This document shows, piece by piece, positions 36,801-49,060 of a DNA stretch of 64,000 bases. Numbering within the stretch: the first letter of the stretch is position 1; each line of letters opens with the position of its first letter. The notes under the pieces are model-generated. The model did no database searches. It was not told the DNA's origin and saw nothing but the letters and a program-made list of their open reading frames with translations. Source of the stretch: Tetranychus cinnabarinus (lineage: Eukaryota; Arthropoda; Arachnida; Trombidiformes; Tetranychidae); the NCBI GenBank assembly GCA_022266195.1, contig WHVY01000001.1:14198001-14262000 (forward strand). The letters run 5' to 3'. Made by a program: the position numbers and the translations under genes.

Positions 36801-39800
36801 GATGATAATTCAATTAATTATCAGTAGGTAACAATTTTGTGATTATTGCTTTCAACAATTCAATTTGCAGGGAAAAAAAGGTAAGGGAGGAAAATAAAGA
36901 AGCAAAAGTGTTCAAGGCAATTGAGTGAATCAAATCTGAGTGAAACCCTAAACAGATTCAATTCCTGAAACCTCTGCTCAGCCTGAAACATCTAAATCCA
37001 TTGCCTGAGTTTCAAAATTCAAACCTTTTTCTTCTTGAAACTTTTAGAAACGAAAAAAAAATGTCTCATAATGCTTCACCTTTACAGGGTCATTCAATAA
37101 TCTTTATCGTCAAATTGGTTAACTTTTTTTCTTCCATTTTCATCTCTTCTCTTCCATTGCACTTAACCTTATTTTTGGTTCAATTTTTTTACTCTTCTTC
37201 ATATTCATAAATCATTGGGAAAAAGCAAAGGAAGAAGCAAAGTTGTACTTCAACTGAACCTGGCTTCTTTAGTATCATTTATCTTGACATTTCATATGAA
37301 TATTCAGGTAATCCTTGGAATATGTTAGCATATCTTCTGTTTCCCTCATGAGATTCTTGAATAGCTATCATGTAAAGTGGAGAATGAATTAAGCTTATTT
37401 CCAGATCGAAGGCATTGATAACATTTTCCATGTTGAAAAAACTGACTCACTCCATGTAAACTAATTTCACTGTTAAATGGATTATTTCAACTGATTATCT
37501 CTTTTGTTGGATTAACTTTGAAAAATATTCAATTTTCTGCTTCAGAATTAAATTGATTCTCTCAAATGTTGAAAACTGTTTAAAACATTTGAAGTAAAGT
37601 CAATACAATTTGATAAATTGGTGAAATTGGTTGAAAAAAAAGGTTGAATGGTTTTCAACTATTAACAGTTTAAATTGTTTATTCAATTAACTAGAGCTAA
37701 TTATAACCTTGAAATGGCCACCAATGATGCTGATTTACTCTGAATCCAGTTCTGTTTGTATATTCAATAATCTGAAATCAAGTGAACTCCACTTTAATCA
37801 ACTAATTGAAATGTATAAACAACCTTTAGTTTGCGTAAATAAATTGGCTTCTCTGTTTATTCAGTATCCGGTGCACATTTGGTTATATTTTGGCCAAAAT
37901 TGAATGAAATTTGTTTCAAAATATAATACAAACAAATAAAAGATGAAGGATGCTGATGAACACATGTAAATATCTTAAAGTTGATTATCCTTTTCAAGTA
38001 AATGCCAGGCTTCATTATCTCTAATGATCAACTAATGTTTCAGATTAACCGTAAAAACTGTAAACTGTAAATCTGTTCAATTTAGATTGAAATTGTATTC
38101 ACAAGAGTAAGAAGCTTTTCCCATTTATCCAATTAAATATTAATATTGAGTTAATAATTAATTGCAATTTAAATATTTCGTGATTTGTAACCATTCATCT
38201 TGCCATTTCCAACATTTTATCAGATAATCTTTACTAATGACTTTAGCATTTTACAGTTTTCATTTCATTTTGATTCACAAATCTCAATGAATCTTTTTAT
38301 TCCTTTTCTTGTTCAATGGTTTAACTATCAATAATAGACAATGAAAATTGAGTAAAATGTTTCACATTTACCTTCTTGACACACAAAGATTTCCTTTTCT
38401 GCCATGACTTGAGGCAGTGATGATTCGGGTTATTTAAAGTTTACCTCGATTCATGAGATTGATCAATCATTGATATTGCCTTTTTTGCTTGAAGGTTCAA
38501 TTTAATGAGTAAACCCATAAATTGTCTTACGAAGGAAGAGACCAAAAAGCATAATCCATTATGCATTGTTGGGTGAGAAAAGACAAAGACCATGAAGGAG
38601 AACCATAAGGAATCACTGAAAAACACAAAAATCGATTAAAAGTTATCTCTTTTCAAGAGTGTTTTATCCTTTTTTTCCAGAATTCATATTTATTTTGTTT
38701 ACTTTTCCCGTTTTTGCCAACTTTTTGCCAAATTTTCATCAACATTTATTAATAGTCTTTCACCATTTACTCAGTGAGAAAAGTTTCTGTATCATGTTGG
38801 CCATTTGGCTTTACAAGCAACATCTTTATTCATCTTGATTCAACTTTTTTGTTTTCTTCTTGATTCTTTGTCTTATATTGTTGAGATAATTAACGCGTTC
38901 ATCAATGCTGTCTATTGTTTATCACTTTCACATGATAACCATTGATTAAAACCGAAACTGTCATGTTACGTTTAATCATCGTTTATCAATATTCTGAAGG
39001 CAGCTTATGCCGATCAATTATCTCGACTTTATTACTCCAATTTCAATCAACCTTTCAATTTTGTTCGCCTTCTCCTCATCAAATAACTATATTAATAATG
39101 ATCAGCAAATTTCATTCACCAACAAACCATATTATCCTCTAATCCTAGGTAAAGGTTTCATTGAAATTTCATGTTTTACCAATAATCCTTTTTCACACTC
39201 CATGCACAGAAAACATTGCTGTTGAAACAATGTGATCTTTAATGCAATTTTCATGATAAACATAAATTTGCATAAGTTATTCACTTTCAGATATTAACTT
39301 TCAATTGATAATTAGCTCAAGTCGCAAGCGTATGAATACTAATTGAAACCAGATTTTTAACTAACATCAGTTAACCATTTGGTTTAAGTTGTAAAATGCA
39401 AACACACTTTAAATGGCATTTCAAATTGAAATAATTTTCCGACTTTCTGTGTTTCTCTTCAAACCTAATTTCGCTGAAAATGATTAACTTTCGAGTTTTG
39501 TCCCAATTCGATTGTTTCCATAATTGAAATCAATTTAACTTGTAATTATTGTTTCCATTTTTATGCAAAATTGATGTTGAATTAATAAAAGGTAAAAATT
39601 GGATTGACTAGTTGATTTGTCATTCAACTGTAGCTGTTGCTTGTTCACAGCAGGGAATTGACATAAACCAAAGTGATCCATCACCATCTTCATCATCACC
39701 CTCGTCCCTTCATCATATTCATCATCACGACATTAAATACGAGAGTATCGAAGGTAAATCATCTGTCGATGAGTCAAAAAATCGATGCCATCAAATAACT

Positions 39801-39893
39801 GTAAACAGAAAAAGGAAAGGAAAGAGAAGAGAAGAAGAGGGAAAAAAATGTTACCAACATCTAATTGCTATTCCCTTGACCATTCCGGTTGAA
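33806..39893 (+). other. candidate giant first intron, or intergenic, of the EVA1C-like gene
   Basis: Six kilobases without supportable coding sequence. There are pyrimidine-rich blocks at 33808-33900, 34285-34425 (with TCATCA repeats) and 35140-35210, and purine-rich blocks (GAAGAAGA) at 34555-34640 and 35480-35510. Open frames inside them are low-complexity artefacts. Confidence 0.45.
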
Positions 39894-42800
39894 ATGTTAA
39901 TTAAGTTTGGTTATTTCATCTTGTTTTACTTTCTATCAACAGCTCTTCTATCTGCCAGTTTACGAACCTTTCAAGCTCACGCCTGTGATGGTCAACAGTT
40001 GATATTAGAGTGTTTACCCAATACCGTGATTAACATTTATTTGGTTAACTATGGACGGACAACGGGATCACAAGTTTCCAATAACCTTTGCCAACAATCA
40101 ACAAATCATCAGCTATCATCATCATCTTTCTCATCACCAACCCATAATGATAAAAGCTCACCTTTAAATCCCTCCAAGATGATTGCTTTGGAAGCAACTT
40201 CATCAAGTTATGATCCAGCCAAGCTAATCAATCAAACAGCAATTCACTCTAAACCAGACTGTCAAACCACTGATAATCTTAAGGTAATTCCTCATTATTA
40301 TCATCTTCATTTATACCTTTAAACCACTCCCAATAACACCATATGAACCATCTTCATTTGAATCTCATTGAGAGAAGACAAATTATCTTTATTAACCATT
40401 AATAGTAAAGAAGTGCAAAAAAAACGAGACAAGAAAATGTTTATCAAAAAACCTGAATCTCTCTTTTCCCATTAAAATGGACTTTTGTTTTCACTCTAAT
40501 TTATTAGGTTACTCTGTTTTTGGGATAAAAATATTGAAAATAATATGTAAAGCAACACAAATTTACATTTATAACCATGAAATTAATTCACTAAATTATC
40601 TGAAAAGATATTTGTCATTTCTCATGGAAACATCAAAGTGAAGTAACATTGAAAAATGGCAAGGAAAATGATACAAATTCAATTTTTCCTTTTCCTTTAA
40701 AAATACTCAACATTTGAATGATTTTTTCTTTCATTGAACCATCAACTGAACCTTGTTGGTCAATTTTAATTACTGTTCACAATTTGCTAATTAATTAAAA
40801 AAGATAGTAAACCAGCTAATTAATGATATTATTAATAACACACCAAAGAGATTTGGTTCAATTGTTCAACTTGGGAACCGTTTAATTAACGGATACAAAG
40901 TCTATTATCAGGTCATACAAAAGGTCATATTGAAAAATATGAAAAACCAGAAAAAAGCAACTCAAAAGTTCGTCATTTTTGTTGTTTTTTTGGCCAACAA
41001 AATTTGCGCCAAATTTGGAAGCCTATTTAACCGTGCAAGTTTAATTGGTTGATCTCTCGAGTAAGATAAAGATGATGTGATGAAGATGAAAAGTGAAGAT
41101 GAAAATGATGATCGCGAAGGTAAAGATAAGGATTGGGAGTTGCAGAGTTACTCTGTTTGATATATTATAATAATAAATACCATGTCAGGGTAACTTGAGC
41201 ATTAAATTTTGTTCACCAATTTGGCTAAACCATGAAAAAGCCTTAAAAATACAGTCTTTTTTAAAGTTTGTTTTTCTTACAGAATCAACCAACTAAATCC
41301 TTCTTAGTTATTTCATTTTGAAGCTTTTTTTGTCTTCGACTGTTCTCCTTCCTTCCTTTCCTTTCGCCCCCTCTTCTTCTTCTTCCTCATCATCATCATC
41401 CAGCATCTTTAGCTGTATCTTTATCTTTTCATCTTCACTTTCACATTTACGTTGATTCAAGATTCATAATTTGAAAAGTAACACCCAAAACGATAATTTA
41501 TTTTCCTCCTTTTTATGTAGCAACAATTTAACCAACAATCAATCAACTTGAATCAACAGTCTTCACCATTTTATTCATCTATCAATTAAATTATCATAAT
41601 GTTATCTTTTCTAATTTTCAGTTCAATAATCAGATGAACTTTTCCTTTTCCATTTTAAAGCTTATTCTCAAAGTTACTCTCAAAGTTATTCAGAAACAAA
41701 GTTGCCAACAATGAACATTAAGATTAACATTTAATGGGCAAAAAAGAAGAGAAGATGAAATTCAAAATTCAAGTTGATGTTTCAATTTCATCCTTTTCCA
41801 CCTAGAATTCAATTCTCTGTCAAATCAAAAATTTCAAAATGTAACTTTTCGCTTCGCAAAAATCATTTCTTTGTCTTGATGCTTTTCAAGCAAATCTTTA
41901 AGACGATTGTTTCATCTCATTTTACCAACGGTTTTTTGAGACTCATTTAGCGGGAATTTTTACAGCGCCAGATTTTGACCTTGACCTTGTTTGGTCGACT
42001 CGTTTTTAATGGGAAAAGGATAATTGCTATTGACTTATTTGTACTGATTTAGACAGCAACACTTTAATACGATTGGAATACAAAAACCGCTGATGCATTT
42101 TCCTTTCAAATGACATTTTTCCATCTTCATCTTTGCTCTTCTTCTTCTCCTCTCATCTTGTTTGCATCTTTGCAGTTGAAGCTCATGTTACACTTGCTCT
42201 TCTTTACCAATAAACAAAAAGATTTGAACATTGACTCATTTGGGGTCCATCATGATGTCCACTCTTCTCGCTTCTCCTTTTGTCTGCCCCTTATGATAGA
42301 TATATTTTATGTCCACTCAGCACTTGGACTCAGTTGTCAGATTTCATCTTTTTTTATCTATTCCCAATTAGTTATGCCTCACTCGGTTAAGGTCATTAAG
42401 GTTACACTTGAGTTTTGGCCAAGAAAAGGGACAGTCTTGATGATAACATGATATAGTGTCTATGATAATCGGACAATTATATTGATATGAATTACATTCA
42501 ATTCAGTAATAAAAAGAAGAAGAGCAAGAAAATGATGAAAAGTAAAGATTTTTCCTCTTCTCTCTCTCTTTGGCTGAGGTTTCATGTTGAAGATGAAAGA
42601 TAAGGCAAGATTCACGTTATGGTCAATTTAATTCACTAAACCAAATGGACTTTTAGTTGGATAATGCTGATTACAGGAATTCAGTCCAATTATAATGTTA
42701 CCATTTTCATCACCCAAAAACATTACCATAATCACCATAAACATGAAAATGTTCAATTGGTACAAAACTTTTGTGACAAAGTTTTAAGAAATTACAATTT

Positions 42801-45800
42801 ACTAATTGTTTTCACTTTTAATTGGCAGTATTCATTGTTGAACAAAGTGGAAGAAGCTTGTCGAGAGAAGCAAATTTGTAAAATAATGACTGACCCTGGA
42901 TCATTTGCAGGAATTGACCCTTGTCCAGGAATCACAAAGTATGCTGAAGTTGCCTATAAATGTCGTCCAAGTAAGTATTGATTCACCTTAATTATGATAA
43001 CATGATTGTAAATATTTGAATTATCCTTTTACACCAACACCTAAAACATGAAAATAACTTTACTCAAGACTCCCTGAAGGAAAGCTGGGAATGAAATAAT
43101 AGATTGAATCACAAGTATATTTAAGTGATAAAAATGAATGATAATATGCATATTCAGTGATAAATTACTTGACAAACAATTGCATTAATAACTCTTGTTT
43201 CTTGCAGAATCATGAATAGCTTTGAGTATTTACATGTTATCACAATTATTATTTTCCTGTAAAACTTTATTGATTTTTTTTCTTCTCTTCTTCTTCTTCT
43301 TTTCATAATTGATTTATGCTTTTATCACTCAATTACGTTCCATGATGAGTTTAGATACATTTTACAATAAAATTGTTTGTGAAGATAACAAGATGAGATT
43401 ATCATGTAAAAAGTATCAACGGATCATGATTTACTCTGCATTTTTTGGATCAACTAAAACTGGTGTAGTTGAATGTCCTCAGGGTGGATCATCATCACCA
43501 TCAAAAGGTAATCATGAGGAATGCTCAATAAGTATGACAACTGAAAAAGTTGTTGCTTCATGTAATGGCCTGAGAAACTGTGAATTGATTGCAAACAGGG
43601 AAACTTTTGATAAACCCGGTTGTTCCAAGTCGACTAGACTTCATCTTAAAATTGTTTATGCGTGTGTCCGTCGTGAGGTGCTCAAAAGTTCAATCGGTAA
43701 ATCATCTTCTCCAGGAACATCATCATCTTTATCCCCAGGAGGTTCAAGTGAAATGATTTATCCGGATGAAGTGACACCCAATGAACAGATTCCAGGTAAA
43801 TCATCTTACGATTCTTCCACAGTTGATTACTCTGGTTACATGGGAGCACCTAGAGTGGCACCGGAAGAGGAAGATAAAGATTCATCATCCCAAGTGACTC
43901 CTCCATCATCTGTTATCTCCTCAGAATCTTACCTTAAATCAAAGGAATCTCTTAATGATCCCATTCGAGTGCCTATTAAGGATGGATTAGGAGCCAGTTT
44001 ACCAGATTCTCATGATCCATATCACAATAAGTCAACATTATTTCATCCAAAGAAAGCTCTTGGTTTCATGGTTGATTGGTTATCTGCTTATAAATTTATC
44101 AAAGGTTAGTTTACAATTAACTTGATATATTACTGGTGCTTTTCACCCAAACCACCCAAAGCCAATTGTTGTTGTTTTTTTCATTGAAAAATTGCTTTTC
44201 TCTTTTCATAATTTAATTTAAAATGAATTGTCAACTTTACTTGCTTTTTAATCGTTGGTCTTGTTCAATAGGAAATCAATTATTAACATTATTTAATGAC
44301 AAAACAAATTAGGTTTGAATGGCGAGGATAAAGGCAGAGATGAAATAATTTTCCCATTTAGAGTAATTAGATTGAGTTTTAATTGATAAATGAAAAATGT
44401 TGATACAACCAGTGTGAACAATGGACCATTTAATTGAATGGAAACCTGTCAATGATCAATGTAATCATGTAATCATGACCAGAACAAGAGGAGAAAAAAG
44501 AAGAAGAGAAAAAAAGAAAAGTCTTTAATGTCAATTTGTACATAACCTTTTTATTCTTGTTTGCTTTGAACAAGGAAAAAGTAAAACAAGGTAACCCTGA
44601 AAGACCATTTATCTTGGATAATCTCTTGTATTCTGGATCCATTTTATCACAATTGTTTCTTGTGTTCAGAGTTATTATCCAAGGAACATCCCAGGTATTC
44701 AGCTGAATAGCTATTTAGTAAAAGGGGAAGAAAAAAAAAGAAGGTTGGAAACAAGTCTTACTCAAAGAAATAAGGTAAAGAAACAAATAGAGCAAAAGAC
44801 CTTTGGGTCAATAGTTTAAGGCAAAAGAAGAGAAAAGGAAGAGATGAAGATGAGGATGAAGACGAATAAGAAAAGAAAAATGTTGATTGATAAGATGGAT
44901 CACTTTTATTGACCATTTAAAGTGGTTTTTCGAGAGAATCTCTTTTTCTTCTTCTTCTTCTTCTTCCTTCGTTTCCAAGATGTAACGTTTGATGAACCTT
45001 GATTACTTACCATTTAAGTTTGACAGTAAACTCAAGCTTTTACCTTTAAATGAACGGAAATTTTGACCTAAATGGTGTTACCCTCTAACAGTACAACTCT
45101 CTGGTTGACCAGAGTATTTATGCAAACAACAACCTAACAAGTTCAATCTATTACAAGTAACCTGATAAACGTTAATTCAACTTGTATCAGCTCACTTTAC
45201 CTTGTTTATTATCATTACAACAGTTTACTTTCAAGTAACTTTTTTTTCCTTTTCCTATTTTTTTTTCTTCCTCAATTTTCAAAGACAATCTTGTCTTAAC
45301 AACTTTCCCATTTTACCTTTAATTCAACTTACCAAATTGAGATAGCAAATCCCAAGGAGGCTTATTAAAACTTAATATCTTGACTTTCCTCTTGTTCATC
45401 TTCTTATGCTATGTAAAAACTCCCAACGAGACTTTGCGTGATAAACAACAGTTCTGGCAAAAAGGCTGAGTTAACTCCCTGTACTACTCAACCTTATTTC
45501 ATCTCTGTTCCTCTTCTTTACTGATTCAGATAGAAATCATAAAGGCCATTGAATTGATAACAATGAAAACCAAGTAGCAACTCTTTTTATTCAATATCAA
45601 ACCTCTAATGGTTATTATCTTCATTTATTTTCTCTTCACAAAATCTTCACTTTCTATTCAATTGTTGACTTTTAACTTTCATGGAAAAGAGAAATATCTT
45701 TCAATTTAAAAAATGTACTTCATATTGACCTAGAATTGACCTTTTTTCTTGTATTCGTTTTTTCGTTTTCTATTTTTTCTCTTACAGATAAAACTGAAAT

Positions 45801-46356
45801 CATCATAATCTGTTTAATCATGTCGATTGTTGTTGCATCGCTTTTGTTTCTCGTCTTCCTATCAACCAATCAATTAATCATTCAAAGGTTTAATTTAAAT
45901 GGTAAACCAAAAAATCAAAAGAAACCTTGTAGTCCTAAAAAGTCATCACCTTTTGCTGGATCCAAGGGAAGATGTGAAGTTGATGGATTGGATGACACAA
46001 CGGTGGATCAATTGTTGGAGGAACTTGATCCAGTTCTGGTTCATTCTGTTGGAATAGCAGATCCTCTATCAAACATGGCCATTTCTTCTTCCCACCACAG
46101 TTTCCATGATTTTCGTGCTCATTCAAAGCCTCTCATAACCGATGGACTTCCCTATCCAGCCCATTCTGGTCAAACATTGAGTTTCACTTCAAGCTTAAGC
46201 CGAGGAGCAGGTAATCGACTCTCATTTGGTAGGCCCATTCAACCACCCACAGCTCCAGTGACAATTACACCAGCCAGTCCAACATCAATAAATTGCCATT
46301 TAATGGCAGACTCTAATCCTCGAGCCATGTCGGGCACTGTAAACAGTTATTTTTGA
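39894..46356 (+). CDS. EVA1C-like membrane protein with two SUEL lectin domains
   Basis: Exons 39894 (or 39943)-40283, 42829-42970, 43355-44104 and 45788-46356. From ATG 39894 the protein is about 616 aa, with its own hydrophobic start MLIKFGYFILFYFLSTALLS. SUEL domain 1 runs from ACDGQQLILECLPNT to KYAEVAYKCRP across exons 1-2, including the typical IDPCPGITKY. Domain 2 in exon 3 runs from VCEDNKMRLSCKKYQRIMIY to HLKIVYACVRR. A Ser/Pro-rich stalk follows, then one TM helix (EIIIICLIMSIVVASLLFLV) at the start of exon 4 and a cytoplasmic tail of about 160 aa. EVA-1/EVA1C is a galactose-lectin-type Slit/UNC-40 co-receptor in axon guidance. Introns of 2.5 and 1.7 kb are long for this window. Confidence 0.85.
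40284..42828 (+). other. EVA1C-like intron (2.5 kb)
   Basis: Non-coding, with a pyrimidine-rich microsatellite-like block at 41341-41402 (CTTCTTCTT then CATCATCAT). No nested gene can be supported. Confidence 0.5.
44105..45787 (+). other. EVA1C-like intron (1.7 kb)
   Basis: Contains purine-rich blocks (44490-44525, 44725-44750, 44820-44880) and an uninterrupted (TTC)n run at 44947-44968. It ends in a strong polypyrimidine tract before the TM exon. Confidence 0.5.
44947..44968. repeat. (TTC)n microsatellite
   Basis: Seven uninterrupted TTC/CTT units inside the last EVA1C-like intron. Confidence 0.8.
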
Positions 46357-49060
46357 TTCTAATTTAGTTTCGCCTTAAAACTGTTTTTCCCATTTGAAGC
46401 TTCAATAACCAAAGACCAAAGTGTATTTTATACTCAACCTGATAAACCAAAGCCATTGCACATAATATAAATACAAATATATATATATTTTTACTTGAAT
46501 GCAAAATGAAAAAATCAATAACAGGTTTATTGAAGCAAACTGATCGCCTGATATCAGTGACAATGACATTGGCCAGTTCAATTTTATTCAAAGTTCAACT
46601 CATCAACTCTTGGAAATAATCTGGAAAAAATGAAAAGTCTGTCAATCAAAACCATTGACTATTGTTGACGACAAGATGATTGTAATTGTCATCGCCTTAA
46701 TTGTTAATATAATGTAACTACTTGTGTATAAAAATGACATTATCATTGGCAAATTGTCTTGATAATTTGAATATCTTTTTAAGCAAAGAGACAAAATGAT
46801 GAAAAAAACATAAGCAAACAATCTGTATTATTATGCCAAACGTATTCACTTGAAAAGTGTTGAACGTGATTCGAAATTTTGATTGTCAATAATGATATGA
46901 ATTTGTGAATTGCGATAAAGAAAGCAACTTTAATTACAAGTAAGGAGCAATTAAAAGTGTCATAATAATGAATAGTAAATACTCTTCCTGATTTACTGAT
47001 TACCAAATCAATAAATCTGTTACTATTTCTGTATCTTGAAATTGAGCAAAAACAAAAAATGAATAACTCTGTTCATGGAACAATATCAATCTCAATTATT
47101 ATCATCATATTGACTTCCTAATTTTAATTTGATGCAAAAATCGAAGCAAAATTAAAAGCATTTACTTTGAAAGTTAATTTGGTTTCTTCTTTCTCTTCAT
47201 TTGGGTTTACAATCAATTGTTTAAACCCATTTTTGGGTTGAAAACCTTTTACCCTAATCAACAATCTCAATGTTAACTTTCAATTAATAACAGTTGCTGA
47301 CAAACAAATGGACCAACAATGGTAAAGCTTTAAAAAGTGTTTTCACTTTAAATCAAAGTGATTCATGATCATCTAATGATAAATTCAAGTTTCCATTTGC
47401 ATCTTGATTGACTTTTATCTTCATGGAACCCAAATTCAGGATTGTCCAGAAAGTGAAATCTCAATCTCGGCCTTTTCCTTTTTCCTATTGATTTATAATA
47501 AAAAGATTGGGTTGCAATGTCAACGCTTAAACTGGTCAACATTGAAATGTTCAATTATTATCGTTTTTCATTCAATTATTGCTCTATTTATCAATTTTAG
47601 CTTCAAGGTTTCATTTAATTGTTCAACTTGATTAGTCCAGATGTAAACAATGATAAAAATGGCATTTTTTATGGCTACTATTATTGCCTTTTTAATTGAT
47701 CAGATGATGCCTTAATTGGCAATTTATATTTGGTGCAATAACAAAAATTGTACTTCACTTGAAGAATGGAGAAACATGTTCATTTAAATTAACTCTAAAT
47801 TCACTTAATCATTAAATTAATATGTAATTCTGGTTGTGCTTAGTCAGGTTGTTCACTAAATCAATTTACTTTCATTGTAATATTGATTTATCTCTCTTCA
47901 CCTTGATTCAAGTCTTTCTGGTTGCTCAGTTTGCTCGTCAGTTTCACTAATAACTTTAATCATTTCAAATGATTCCTTCAATGTTTGCTAATTTCCATAA
48001 ATCAATGATACCCTTTTGATATTATTTTGTATTTGAACAATTGTTTTTTATCCCTTTCCCTGTGTGCTGCAATTACGATTGAGCAAATTTTAGAGGAACC
48101 TTTAAATCGCCCAAAGGGCACATTCCTTTTTCATTGTCTGATCACAGATTTTTCAACCAACTTATTGCCTTAAGCATTCAGATCACTTATTTGTAGCTTT
48201 TATTGATTCTAGTCAAATTGGTTGAATATTTAGTCTAATAACATGCTTAGAATCAGGAAATTCAATTGTTATTTTGCTTTTCTTTTCCAGATTCTACTTT
48301 CTAGATTCATTTTTGGCTTTACTTTACTTTACCTCTCTATCTTCATGTAAGCTTTACATTTACATTTAACCTTTTTTCGGGTTAATTTATTTACTTAAGA
48401 TCCATGTAACTCAACTGTTTAAATCCAATAACAAATATGGAAATAATTCAATGAAAAAGTAAAACCAAAGATATAACTGAAATATTGAATTCTGATACTA
48501 ACCTGGGATAGATTATTATCTGGATATTTGATAAAACTTGATTGCTCCAACAAAATGTGCTGCAGTTGCTTTCATTTTATTAAATTACAGAGCAATTTAT
48601 TATGGATTCAGTTAGGTGACTTTTGTATCCAGCCTTTAACTGGAATCAACTAACTAAATTGGTGGAAAAAATTGAAAGCCTAATGAAACAATGCAAGATA
48701 AAAGATGGGAAAATGATTCAAATGAAATGGGCTTTGAGCTTGACAGTGATGGAAATACATAATAACATTGATTCCAATTTTTAATTGATACATTTTTTTT
48801 TAAAATAACCGGCAAACTTGAAATATCTTTTAAATGAAGATATAGTTATTCACACTAAACAGTTATAGTAGCTTATTGTTGGCAATTCATCTTCAAACTA
48901 ATTTAGCGAAATATTGGTTTATATTAAAGATAACAGGTAACAGATATATATGAATTTAAATGTTTTAGGTATCAAATACTGTAGTTATTTATGTACAGAA
49001 AAAATGTCAAAAGAGTTTAGTAGGTGCTATTCCCCGAAATGTAAATCAATCACCCCTTTG
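46357..49060. other. intergenic between convergent EVA1C-like and SLC26 genes
   Basis: 2.7 kb of AT-rich DNA holding both 3' UTRs. Open frames of 60-75 codons on either strand lack family features. No RNA gene or repeat is supported. Confidence 0.5.
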
